A stretch of 64,000 nt of DNA from assembly GCF_013415115.1 (NCBI RefSeq), contig NZ_JACCDD010000002.1, positions 186,001 to 250,000 on the forward strand, in the 5' to 3' direction. This DNA comes from Vreelandella zhaodongensis. GTDB taxonomy: Bacteria; Pseudomonadota; Gammaproteobacteria; Pseudomonadales; Halomonadaceae. Of the stretch, positions 16,309 through 24,722 are shown piece after piece. The notes beneath the pieces are model-generated. The model did not search any database and was not told the origin of the DNA. It worked only from the letters and a program-made list of their open reading frames with translations. Each line of letters opens with the position of its first letter. Positions within the stretch are counted from its first letter, which is position 1. A program made the translations under genes and the position numbers.

Positions 16309-18282
16309 ATGAAACCTACCTACACATTAGGCCTTTGCCTTACCTTACTCCCTCTGCTGCCTGCCCACGCCCATGGCACCGACTTAGATCCCGTTACAGT
16401 CACGGGCACCCGAGCGCCGACTGACCTTTCCCGCGCGCCGCTGATTATCGATGTGCTTAACCGCAGTGATGCAACACTGGCCACCGCGAGCCGCGTTGAA
16501 GACGTGCTGAGCCGCCAACCCGGCTTGCATGTTGCTGGCCAAGGACGCCGTAATGGTCAAACGCTGAGCATGCGGGGCTTCGGACGAAATGGTGTGTTGG
16601 TGCGCCTAGATGGTATTCGCCAGGATATTTCCACGGGCCATGTGGGTAACTTCTTTCTCGACCCAGCGCTGATTCAAGAGGTACAAATCGCCCGTGGTGC
16701 ACTTTCCAGCCTGTATGGCAGTAATGCCATGGGCGGTGTTGTTAGTTTTACCAGTGTAGAAGCCAGCGACCTGCTATCCCCCGGCAAAGATAGCGGTGCG
16801 CGCCTATCTCTCGGTGGGGCTACCGCTAGCGACGAACTGCGTGGCAGCCTGACGGCCTTTGGCCGCCGCGACACGGTTAATGGGCAAGTGGATGGACTGT
16901 TTTCTGTGGGCCATAGTAAGTCCGGCGATATTCGCCGCGCCGGGGGCGATAAAGCTGCAGAGGACGCCAGCCTAAATAGCCTTCTCTTAAAAGGCGGCTG
17001 GGAGCCAAGCGACGATCAGCGGGTGTTTATTAGCTGGCAGCATTATGACGAGAGCACCACCCAACCCGCCAACCCGCAGCAGTTATCGACCAGCACTAGC
17101 AACCCGCTGCGCGAGCGAGATGTTGAGAGCAACAACGTACAGCTTGGCCACCGTTGGCAGCCAAGTGGCGCCACTGAAATCACCTCACAGCTCACCTTTA
17201 GCCAACAGGATATCGATGAGCCCCAGGCCAGCCGCACTCTGGAGCGTGTTGGCCTGCAAAGCGACGGCTATCACAGCATTGATCATGGTTGGCTCTCGCA
17301 AACGCTGGTGTTTGGTGCGGAGCTAGAGCAGGCGCGCCAACGTCCAGAAGGCAACGCTAACGGCTTCCCCAAGGCAGATATCGATACCCAAGCGGCATAT
17401 TTAGACACCACCCTCACTGCCGGTAGCTACCTAGCTGAGGGTGGTGTGGGGCAATTTGACGTCGGTATAGGCGCGCGCTACGACCGCTACGATGCCAGCG
17501 GTCAACATGATGCTGACAGCGTACATGACCAGCTATCGCCGCGTTTCCGCCTTGCGTGGCGGCCAGATGATTCTCTCATGCTGTTCTCCGGCTACGCCGA
17601 AGCTTTCCGCGCCCCGAGTCTTTCCGAGCTCTACGCCAATGAACGCCACTTTGCCGGCTTCTGCGCGGGACCATTCTTCTGTACACCCGACAACTACTGG
17701 ATTCCCAACCCTAGCCTATCGCCTGAAACCAGCCACACCTGGGAAAGCGGCGTGGTGTGGCACCAAGGCGATTGGCAGGTGCGCGCCAGCTACTTCGACA
17801 CCCGCGCTGACGACTTCATCGACACTCAGGTCGATATCATGGCAGGCACCACTCAAGCGGTAAATGTACAGCGCGCCCAGCTGTGGGGCTATGACGCCCG
17901 ACTTTCTTGGCAACCTAGCGCATTCCCACTCCTCACCAGTTTTGCGGGCCTTTCGGAAGTATCTGGTAAAGACCGTGACAGCGGCGATGCCCTGGGTAGC
18001 CAAACACCGTTGGAAATGACAGTGGGCAATGACATCGCGCTTTATAGCAGCGATGTACGGATCGGTTGGCAAGGCCGCTTTGCCCAATCCTTCGATAAGC
18101 AAGGCGACGATGGACGCCTGCCCGGTTACGGACTGCACGATGTGCACGTGGCGTGGCGACTCACCCCCGCCATTGATACTTCGCTGCGTCTCGCTAACTT
18201 GGGCGACAAGGTGTGGTACCGACCTGACGGCAGCCTGGGCGACGGGCGCAGCCTGTTCGCCACCCTCAACTGGCAGTGGTAA
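16309..18282 (+). CDS. TonB-dependent haem/haemoglobin receptor
   Basis: 657 residues. Signal peptide at residues 1-22 (LCLTLLPLLPAHAHG), a TonB-box-like DPVTVTGTR just after it, a plug domain (VEDVLSRQPGLHVAGQGRR, SLYGSNAMGGVVSF) and a 22-strand barrel ending in aromatic LNWQW. The barrel contains the FRAPSLSELYANERH and NPSLSPETSHTWE boxes typical of the HemR/HmuR haem receptor branch. It brings haem across the outer membrane using TonB energy. It lies between hemP and hmuSTUV, on the same strand and under the same Fur-like site. Confidence 0.92.
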   Translation: MKPTYTLGLCLTLLPLLPAHAHGTDLDPVTVTGTRAPTDLSRAPLIIDVLNRSDATLATASRVEDVLSRQPGLHVAGQGRRNGQTLSMRGFGRNGVLVRLDGIRQDISTGHVGNFFLDPALIQEVQIARGALSSLYGSNAMGGVVSFTSVEASDLLSPGKDSGARLSLGGATASDELRGSLTAFGRRDTVNGQVDGLFSVGHSKSGDIRRAGGDKAAEDASLNSLLLKGGWEPSDDQRVFISWQHYDESTTQPANPQQLSTSTSNPLRERDVESNNVQLGHRWQPSGATEITSQLTFSQQDIDEPQASRTLERVGLQSDGYHSIDHGWLSQTLVFGAELEQARQRPEGNANGFPKADIDTQAAYLDTTLTAGSYLAEGGVGQFDVGIGARYDRYDASGQHDADSVHDQLSPRFRLAWRPDDSLMLFSGYAEAFRAPSLSELYANERHFAGFCAGPFFCTPDNYWIPNPSLSPETSHTWESGVVWHQGDWQVRASYFDTRADDFIDTQVDIMAGTTQAVNVQRAQLWGYDARLSWQPSAFPLLTSFAGLSEVSGKDRDSGDALGSQTPLEMTVGNDIALYSSDVRIGWQGRFAQSFDKQGDDGRLPGYGLHDVHVAWRLTPAIDTSLRLANLGDKVWYRPDGSLGDGRSLFATLNWQW

Positions 18283-18313
18283 CTCCCTGCAATGTTAAGT
18301 CCAGAGGTGACGT

Positions 18314-19378
18314 ATGATGGAGTCTCAACAGATCGCAATTCTTGAAGCCTTTGACGCGGCACGAGCAGCGCAGCCGCGCCTGCCAGCGATTGATATCGCT
18401 GAGCGCTTATCGATCAGCGAAGGTGAACTGCAGGCCGCCCGCTTAAGCCGCGATGTCTGGACGCTGCCTTTAGCCCCAAAAGAGCTAGCAGCCCGCCTCC
18501 CCCAGCTGGGTCGTGTCAAAGCACTCACCCGCTCACGCTTAGCAGTGCTTGAGCAAACCGGCGATTACCCCGCACTAAACGGCGGGCCACAAACCGGCTT
18601 GCTGCTTGACCCAGGCGGCCTAGATTTACGACTGCTGTATTCCCATTGGCACTGGGCCTGCCTGATCCGCGATCCTATCCATGCCCCCATGTCAACGGAG
18701 AATGAACAAGCTCAGTGGCGCTGGAGCCTGCAAGTTTTCAACCAGCATGGCTGCGCCATTCATAAGAGCTTTGCGCTGGAAAACCCTCTGCCTCGCCCCT
18801 GGGGAGCGCTAGCCGCACTGGGCACCATGGACACTCCAGCGTTTACCCAATGCGTCCCCCGCTTAAAGCGCCCACTGCCGGATGCGCCCACGCTGGCCAG
18901 CGAATGGGCGGCGATGCGCGATGTGCACCAATTCTTCGCCCTGCTTCAACGCCACCACCTGGAACGTCTCGAAGCCAACCAGCTAATGGAAGGCCGCTTT
19001 ACTCGCTCCCTCCCCGTGGATGCTCTGGAAAGTCTGTTAACTAAAGCAAGTCAACGCACGCTGCCACTGATGCTGTTCGTGGCCAGTCCTGGCTGCGTGC
19101 AAATTCGCACTGGCACGCTACCTGAACCTCAACGTGCCCACGGCTGGCTAAACCTGTTCGGTGAGCAGTTCACCCTGCACCTTAACGACACCGCCATTGA
19201 CCAAGTGTGGCAGGTTAGTAAACCTAACCGCGACGGCGGCGTTACCAGCCTAGAAGCCTTTGATGCAGAAGGTTCTCTCGCCCTGCAGATTTACGCTCAG
19301 CGCCAGGAAGGAAGCAATGAACGCTGGGAGTGGCGACAACTGCTGGATGAACTCGGCAGCCAAGAGGCGGTGGCATGA
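18314..19378 (+). CDS. hmuS: hemin-degrading factor HmuS/ChuS
   Basis: 354 residues made of two ChuS/HemS-like repeats: the first around WTLPLAPKELAARLPQLGRV and ALTRSR; the second starting after about residue 195 with MRDVHQFFALLQRHHL. The conserved C-terminal VWQVSKPNRDGGVTSLEAFD carries family features. Proteins of this group bind haem in the cytoplasm and degrade it or hand it on. ATG at 18314 follows AGAGGTGACG; the gene overlaps hmuT by four bases (ATGA). Confidence 0.9.
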   Translation: MMESQQIAILEAFDAARAAQPRLPAIDIAERLSISEGELQAARLSRDVWTLPLAPKELAARLPQLGRVKALTRSRLAVLEQTGDYPALNGGPQTGLLLDPGGLDLRLLYSHWHWACLIRDPIHAPMSTENEQAQWRWSLQVFNQHGCAIHKSFALENPLPRPWGALAALGTMDTPAFTQCVPRLKRPLPDAPTLASEWAAMRDVHQFFALLQRHHLERLEANQLMEGRFTRSLPVDALESLLTKASQRTLPLMLFVASPGCVQIRTGTLPEPQRAHGWLNLFGEQFTLHLNDTAIDQVWQVSKPNRDGGVTSLEAFDAEGSLALQIYAQRQEGSNERWEWRQLLDELGSQEAVA

Positions 19379-20253
19379 ACGCAACCCCCTTTAAATGCCG
19401 TTCACTTGCCGTGGTGCTGCTTATGGGCTTGCTAACCACGGGAGGGGCGCTAGCCAACGAGCGCTGGGTTGTACTGGGGGGCGATATAGCTGAAACCATC
19501 GCCGCCCTTGACGCGGATATTGAGGTCGTTGCCCGCGACGACACGGTCACCCACCCACCAGAGCTGGCAGCACTGCCTTCGGTAGGCTATTTGCGCCAGC
19601 TGTCGGCAGAAAGTGTGCTCTCTGTTGCACCGAACCGTGTGCTGGCAGCCAGCCAGTCAGGCCCTCAAGAAGTATTGGAGCAACTGTCAGCCGTAGGCGT
19701 AACGGTTGATGTGATTGATGCGCCAGCCTCGCTTTCCTCCATTACCGAGAAAGTCCGCGCAGTGGCTCAGCACACGCAGCGCCAGCAGCAGGGCGACGTG
19801 CTGGCCGCTTCTCTCACTGACACCCTTGAACGCTTGGTAACCCTGCCTCCGTTTCCTGATATGCCAGCGATGTTTATTCTTCACCACAGCGGGTTAACAC
19901 CGCGGGTCGCTGGCAGTGACACCGCCGCCCATATAGCCCTGGAGGCCGTTGGTCTCGACAATGCCTTTGGTGGTATGACGGGCTACCAGAGCGTTGCGGC
20001 AGAGGCATTAGCGAAAGAAGCACCCGCGCTAGTGATTATGTCCCAGCGGGGGTTAGACGCTCTGGGTGGTGAAAACGCGCTATGGCAATTACCGGGGATG
20101 CACTTAACGCCTGCGGGGCAAGAGCAGCGGCTTATTGTGATTGATGATCAGGCACTGCTTGGCTTTGGGCCTCGCACGCCTGACCAGCTATTCGCATTGC
20201 GTAAGGATGTGGAGGCACTGCTAGGCAGCGCGACTGCACAGGTTGCCCCATGA
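19375..20253 (+). CDS. hmuT: haem ABC transporter substrate-binding protein HmuT
   Basis: 292 residues with a signal peptide (SLAVVLLMGLLTTGGALA) and a class III (helical backbone) periplasmic binding fold: RWVVLGGDIAETIAALD near the N-terminus and VGYLRQLSAESVLSVAPNRV where the haem-binding Tyr of HmuT/ShuT is expected (YLRQLSAE). It delivers haem from the receptor to the HmuUV permease. It overlaps hmuS and hmuU by four bases at each end, a tightly coupled operon. Confidence 0.9.
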   Translation: MNATPFKCRSLAVVLLMGLLTTGGALANERWVVLGGDIAETIAALDADIEVVARDDTVTHPPELAALPSVGYLRQLSAESVLSVAPNRVLAASQSGPQEVLEQLSAVGVTVDVIDAPASLSSITEKVRAVAQHTQRQQQGDVLAASLTDTLERLVTLPPFPDMPAMFILHHSGLTPRVAGSDTAAHIALEAVGLDNAFGGMTGYQSVAAEALAKEAPALVIMSQRGLDALGGENALWQLPGMHLTPAGQEQRLIVIDDQALLGFGPRTPDQLFALRKDVEALLGSATAQVAP

Positions 20254-21290
20254 TTTCCAGCGCCCCCTACGTCCGCCACCGTTATACGCTACCGCTTAGC
20301 CGAACCACACGGGTGTTGAGTGGCCTGACACTGGCGCTAATAATTGCCCTGGGCTGGGGTGCCGCCTCGGGTACGTTGGGCGTATCACCCTGGTCGGTAT
20401 TCAACGGCAGCGCCAGTGAACTCAGCGTCCAGGTGTGGTGGCAACTTCGCCTGCCGCGCTTACTGCTGGGGGTTGCCGTGGGAGCGATGCTCGCAGGCAG
20501 TGGTGCCGCCATGCAAGGGCTATTTCGCAACCCACTGGCCGACCCTACTCTGCTTGGGCTCGCAAGCGGCGCAGGGCTATTTGTAGCACTTTGGATTGTG
20601 CTATTTCAGGGCAGCGCTGCCGGTAGCCTTTACGGCCAGTTTGCGGCGGGCTTTCTCGGTGCCCTTTGCGTCTGTTTGGTGGTGTTTGGCATTGCCAAGC
20701 GCCAAGGCGGCGGTAGTGCCGCCGTCATGTCGCTGCTACTAGCCGGTTTGGCAATCAATACCTTAGCAGGTGCTGGAGGCGGTGTACTGGCGTTTATTGC
20801 CAGCGACGAACAGCTCCGTCAGCTCAGTTTATGGGGAATGGGCACGCTCACCAACGCCCTATGGCGCACCACGGCACTCGCACTGCTACTGATTAGCGTC
20901 GCTCTATGGATGCTGTTGCGCAGTGCCAAAGAACTCGACCTGCTGCAGCTAGGAGAGGCCACCGCCCACGCTGCCGGGCTTGACGCCACCCGGCTCAAGC
21001 GCCGCGTTGTGGTGGCGACCTCACTTGGCGTAGGGCTGTGCGTGGCGCTTACCGGCGTGATTGGCTTTTTGGGCTTACTCGTGCCGCACTGCCTGCGGCT
21101 TTGGCTCGGGCCTGGCCACCGCCTACTGCTGCCCGCATCAATGCTCGGTGGCGCGCTACTATTAGTGGTCGCCGATACCCTGGCGCGCACCTTGGGTGCC
21201 CCCGCCGAAATTCCCGTAGGGCTGTTAACCAGCCTGCTGGGCGGCCCCTATTTTCTTTACCTCCTAATGCGGCGGAATCGGGCATGCTAA
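20250..21290 (+). CDS. hmuU: haem ABC transporter permease HmuU
   Basis: 346 residues with about ten transmembrane helices of the FecCD/BtuC family: SGAAMQGLFRNPLADPTLLG near residue 88, LGEATAHAAGLDATRLKRR facing the ATPase, and VIGFLGLLVPHCLRLWLGPGHRLLLP. It forms the inner-membrane channel for haem. The 3' end overlaps hmuV by seven bases. Confidence 0.9.
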   Translation: MISSAPYVRHRYTLPLSRTTRVLSGLTLALIIALGWGAASGTLGVSPWSVFNGSASELSVQVWWQLRLPRLLLGVAVGAMLAGSGAAMQGLFRNPLADPTLLGLASGAGLFVALWIVLFQGSAAGSLYGQFAAGFLGALCVCLVVFGIAKRQGGGSAAVMSLLLAGLAINTLAGAGGGVLAFIASDEQLRQLSLWGMGTLTNALWRTTALALLLISVALWMLLRSAKELDLLQLGEATAHAAGLDATRLKRRVVVATSLGVGLCVALTGVIGFLGLLVPHCLRLWLGPGHRLLLPASMLGGALLLVVADTLARTLGAPAEIPVGLLTSLLGGPYFLYLLMRRNRAC

Positions 21291-22045
21291 CCCTCCACCA
21301 AGCTGGCTTCACTACCACGCCTTCTATCGCACCTCTGGACGGCACACTTCGCCCTGGTGAGCTACTCGCCATTGTTGGTCCCAACGGCGCTGGCAAAAGC
21401 ACACTACTCAGCATGCTGTCGGGATTCCGCCCCTGTGAACAAGGCGAGCTACACCTGGATGGCAAGCCGCTTGATGAATGGCCGATTACCACGCTTGCCA
21501 ATCGTCGCGCACTGGTGGCCCAGCAGGAATTACCTGGCTTTGATTGGCAAACCTTTGAGCTAGTTAGTTTAGGCAGCAACCCCTGCAGCGCACTTGTTGT
21601 AGAGCTACTGCATGATTTAGACCTGACGCACCTTGCCAAACGCAGCGTGCTTTCACTCTCCGGCGGCGAACGTCAGCGGGTAATGATTGCGCGGGGTGTT
21701 TGTCAGTTGCTTTCACGGCGCTCTTCCACCGCAAAGGATGGTGGGCTTTTACTGCTGGATGAGCCCACCAGCGCTCTCGATATCGGCCAGCAGCAGCGTT
21801 TAATGCGCCAGCTGCGCGCCTGGGCGGAACGGCACTGTATGGCGATTGTTTGTGTGCTTCACGACCTCAATCTAGCCAGCACCTACGCCGACCAAGTGTG
21901 GCTGTTACACCAAGGGCGGCGTATCGCTCAAGGCAACCCCGCCCAGGTGCTTACGCCAAGACGCATTGAGGAAATTTATCAGGTCAACATCAACCACATA
22001 GCACGTGAAGACCTGTCCCCTCCTCAGTTTCTACTAGCACCTTGA
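21284..22045 (+). CDS. hmuV: haem ABC transporter ATP-binding protein HmuV
   Basis: 253 residues from the ATG at 21284; the longer open frame to 21038 lies inside hmuU and is rejected. Walker A GPNGAGKST (about residue 33), signature LSLSGGERQRVMIARG, Walker [14 protein letters not shown]-loop VLHDLN. It powers HmuU. Last gene of the haem unit; no convincing terminator is seen in the 35 bases before the convergent CDF gene. Confidence 0.92.
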   Translation: MLTLHQAGFTTTPSIAPLDGTLRPGELLAIVGPNGAGKSTLLSMLSGFRPCEQGELHLDGKPLDEWPITTLANRRALVAQQELPGFDWQTFELVSLGSNPCSALVVELLHDLDLTHLAKRSVLSLSGGERQRVMIARGVCQLLSRRSSTAKDGGLLLLDEPTSALDIGQQQRLMRQLRAWAERHCMAIVCVLHDLNLASTYADQVWLLHQGRRIAQGNPAQVLTPRRIEEIYQVNINHIAREDLSPPQFLLAP

Positions 22046-22080
22046 GATAGTTAACCTTAGCCTTCCCGTTTCATGAGGCA

Positions 22081-22986
22081 TCACATCCACCGTTTATCCG
22101 CCGTGAACGCAACAGTAAACCAGCGATGCTCCGGCGCAATGGAGATACCCTGACTGATCTGCTCACGGATCTTGTCTAGGGCAGCAATGCCCTCATCGTT
22201 TGCAAATGTCGGTGTTGTCACAATGTGGATCTCAATGAAGTAACCACGTCCACTTTTCGCCACATGACTGGCGTAGGACAAGATACCTTCACGCTGCATG
22301 ACAGGCACCATTGCCGCATGCACTTCGCTGTCCACCGCGCTGGGAGCAATTAGGAAAATATCACGTAATGCACGTCGTACAATGCCAATAGGCACGGGCA
22401 GCAAGCACAGGGTCAACACGGTGAGCAGCAGAGAGTCTACATAAGGCGTCAGATAGGCATAGTCGGTTTTCTCCATCATCCAGGCAATGCCAAAGGCCAG
22501 CAACAGTGCCGCTGTTATAAGTGCCGCCATCACCCAACCATGCATATCAATACGCACCAATTCCGACTTCACCTGGCGGTTTAGCCGACGCTGATAGATC
22601 GCCATGGCGGTACAAATCGTTGTTACAACCGCTGCGTAAAGCATGGCAACCCCGAAAGCGAGTTCATTCCCCCCTTCCATTAAACCTTGGACAGCGTTTA
22701 AAAAAGCATAAAAACAGAGAAGTAATAAGATGCTTCCATTGAGTGCCGCGACAAGAGGCTCAAGGTGCCAATAACCATGCTGGAAACGTTGGCTGGCTTC
22801 TTTAACAACCATACGTGCCACCACAAGCGCCAGCCCTGACATAGCAGCATCGATCGTCGAAAAGACACCGTCGAAAAGCACCGAACGAGAGCCTGATAAA
22901 AGGCCAAACACAATGCCTAGGGTCGACACGCCCAGGGTAACCAAAATAGAAATTTTTAAGGCGCGCTGTTCAAGCGTAGCGGTCAT
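22081..22986 (-). CDS. cation diffusion facilitator (CDF) family transporter
   Basis: 301 residues. Six predicted helices with the CDF-type metal site in helix 2 (SVLFDGVFSTIDAAMSGLAL) and in the FQHGYWHLEPL loop, followed by a cytoplasmic C-terminal domain (APSAVDSEVHAAMVPVMQR). Helix 5 has PYVDSLLLTVLTL with the second Asp. CDF proteins export Zn2+, Co2+, Fe2+, Mn2+ or Cd2+ against H+. The FDGVFS pattern differs from the common HxxxD pair of Zn exporters, so the metal is open. It stands alone next to the haem genes; iron is possible but unproven. Confidence 0.85.
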   Translation of the reverse strand: MTATLEQRALKISILVTLGVSTLGIVFGLLSGSRSVLFDGVFSTIDAAMSGLALVVARMVVKEASQRFQHGYWHLEPLVAALNGSILLLLCFYAFLNAVQGLMEGGNELAFGVAMLYAAVVTTICTAMAIYQRRLNRQVKSELVRIDMHGWVMAALITAALLLAFGIAWMMEKTDYAYLTPYVDSLLLTVLTLCLLPVPIGIVRRALRDIFLIAPSAVDSEVHAAMVPVMQREGILSYASHVAKSGRGYFIEIHIVTTPTFANDEGIAALDKIREQISQGISIAPEHRWFTVAFTADKRWM

Positions 22987-23076
22987 AGACTGTCTCTTAT
23001 TAATACCAATGACTTATCGTAGCCAAGTCACACCTAAAATGCGACGCTCCAACGATACCCCACCTGTGAGAACGAT

Positions 23077-23512
23077 ATGACACCATCAACACCTTCTAAT
23101 CACGCTGACGTTATTGTGGTCGGTGCGGGTCTTATTGGCCAATGCACTAAAACTTCAGCAAAGTACTGGCACTGGATAACGATGAACCAGGTAAAGAAGC
23201 CTCGTTCGGCAATGCAGGCTACCTTGCGACAGAACTGGCCGACCCTCTTTCTAAGCCGGAAACACTCCGCCGGGCGCCAGGACTTCTGCTTACCCCACAC
23301 GGCCTTCTAGCGCCCCCCCACGGCACTTGCCCCAGCTACTCCCTTGGCTGCTGCGGTTTGCGTTAGCCGTTATCGGCAAACATCCTAAGCATCCGCAAGT
23401 GCAGTTCGCTTTTGGTCACCAACACCTGAGCCTCACCCAGGCCGCCATTACCGCGGAGTTAGTTGCAGACCAAATAATTTTTGCGCTGACCGGTTTGCGC
23501 CTCATTAAATAG
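23077..23512 (+). pseudogene. decayed DadA-type FAD dehydrogenase remnant
   Basis: Pieces of a DadA-family protein lie in order but in different frames. First, ATG 23077 gives HADVIVVGAGLIG (FAD motif). Then, after a frame change around 23140-23170, DEPGKEASFGNAGYLATELA and PETLRRAPGLLLTPHGLLAPP follow. After another frame change comes RHLPQLLPWLLRFALAVIGKH, then directly the family C-terminus FAFGHQHLSLTQAAITAELV, ending at TAG 23510-23512. About 250 central residues are missing. So the gene is a deletion and frameshift remnant. An intact dadA-like gene sits at 8089-9330, but this copy looks like a different subfamily (GNAG and GHQHLSLTQ instead of ANGG and GHGHLGWT). Confidence 0.85.
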
Positions 23513-23527
23513 TTGAAGCATATACTT

Positions 23528-24649
23528 TCAAAGGGAGACCCAGTGTCCCACCTGGCTTGATACTTCAATCGCCTCTATGAGTTGACTTACCCGCGCCGCT
23601 TCGTGAAAGTCGGGGTAGAGAGGGCGTTGGTTGATGATGCCTTCGATCAGATCGCGCACCTCGATAATTTTCTGATCGTTATAGCCTAGGCCATGGCCCG
23701 GGGCGGGGCTGAAGGCGGCATAGTCAGGGTGTTCTGGGCCTGCTAAAAGAGTGGTGAAACCGCGCCTGCCATGCGCATCGCCGTGGCGATATAGCTGCAG
23801 CTCGCTCATGCGCTCCTGGTCAAACACAATGGCGCCTTTGGTGCCCGTTAACGTGTAGGCCAAGCCCATTTTTCGGCCAGCCGCCACCCGGGACGTTTCG
23901 ATATTACCGATTAACCCCTTATCAAACCGCAGCATGGCCTGTGCCTGGTCGTCGTTTTCTACTGGGGCCATTCCGCTGCCGTTAGCATTGGGCCGCGTGG
24001 CAATAACGGTTTGTAACTGGCCGCATACCTGGGTAATGCGCTGCCCGGTTAAAAACTCGGCCATGTTGAGAATATGCGAGCCCACATCACCTAACGCACC
24101 GGCGCCAGCGGTCGCCCGCTGTGTATGCCAATCATGGGGCTTGTGCGGGTCGAGCAGGTAATCCTCGTTGTGCCGCCCACGAAAATGAATCAGCTCACCA
24201 ATTTCACCGCTGGCAACAATCTGGCGGGCCAGTTGGGTGGCGGAATTGCGAATGTAGTTAAAGCCCACCAGGGTTTTGACGCCCGCCTTTTCAGCCGCAA
24301 CGACCATCTCGTCGGCGTCTGCCGCGCTCAGCGCCAGTGGTTTTTCGGCGTAAACATGCTTGCCAGCGGCAATGGCGGCCAGGGCCATCTCTTTATGCAG
24401 GAAGTTAGGCGCGCAGATATCCACCACGTCCACCTCTCTATCTTCTACCAAGGCGCGCCAATCGTCGGTGGCGCGGGCAAACCCCCAGGCCCGCGCTCGG
24501 CTCTCTGCAGTGGCGAGATCGACATCCGCCAGCAGTTCGCAAACGGGCTTGGCGGGTAGCTCAAAAACGCTGGACGCCGCATTAAAGGCAATGGCGTGGG
24601 CTTTGCCCATAAAGCCGGTGCCGATTAGGCCAATTTTGAGGGTTTTCAT
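23528..24649 (-). CDS. Gfo/Idh/MocA-family oxidoreductase of the inositol cluster
   Basis: 373 residues. N-terminal NAD(P) Rossmann motif IGLIGTGFMGKAHA, the family's EKPLAL (general-site Lys, about residue 98) and a C-terminal dimer domain with GDVGSHILNMAEFL containing the His/Asp pair. Close to myo-inositol/scyllo-inositol or related polyol dehydrogenases. It is the last gene of the minus-strand inositol operon, 73 bases after the semialdehyde dehydrogenase, with a GC-rich hairpin between. It may oxidise an inositol isomer (scyllo- or D-chiro-inositol) to feed the pathway; exact substrate unknown. Confidence 0.85.
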   Translation of the reverse strand: MKTLKIGLIGTGFMGKAHAIAFNAASSVFELPAKPVCELLADVDLATAESRARAWGFARATDDWRALVEDREVDVVDICAPNFLHKEMALAAIAAGKHVYAEKPLALSAADADEMVVAAEKAGVKTLVGFNYIRNSATQLARQIVASGEIGELIHFRGRHNEDYLLDPHKPHDWHTQRATAGAGALGDVGSHILNMAEFLTGQRITQVCGQLQTVIATRPNANGSGMAPVENDDQAQAMLRFDKGLIGNIETSRVAAGRKMGLAYTLTGTKGAIVFDQERMSELQLYRHGDAHGRRGFTTLLAGPEHPDYAAFSPAPGHGLGYNDQKIIEVRDLIEGIINQRPLYPDFHEAARVSQLIEAIEVSSQVGHWVSL

Positions 24650-24676
24650 TGTGGTTACCTCTGTTTTAAAACAATA

Positions 24677-24697
24677 ACGCCGGGCTGGGCCCGGCGT
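24677..24697 (-). terminator. GC-rich hairpin between semialdehyde dehydrogenase and oxidoreductase genes
   Basis: ACGCCGGGC pairs with GCCCGGCGT around a three-base loop. On the minus strand it is followed by TATTGTTTT, so it could act as a partial terminator lowering expression of the last gene of the inositol operon, or protect the upstream mRNA end. Confidence 0.55.
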
Positions 24698-24722
24698 CGA
24701 TTGATGTCATGCCCCGTCCTGT

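Noticed and set aside
21038..21283. 82-residue extension of HmuV
   Set aside because: The extension is out-of-frame hmuU sequence; the ATPase starts normally at 21284.
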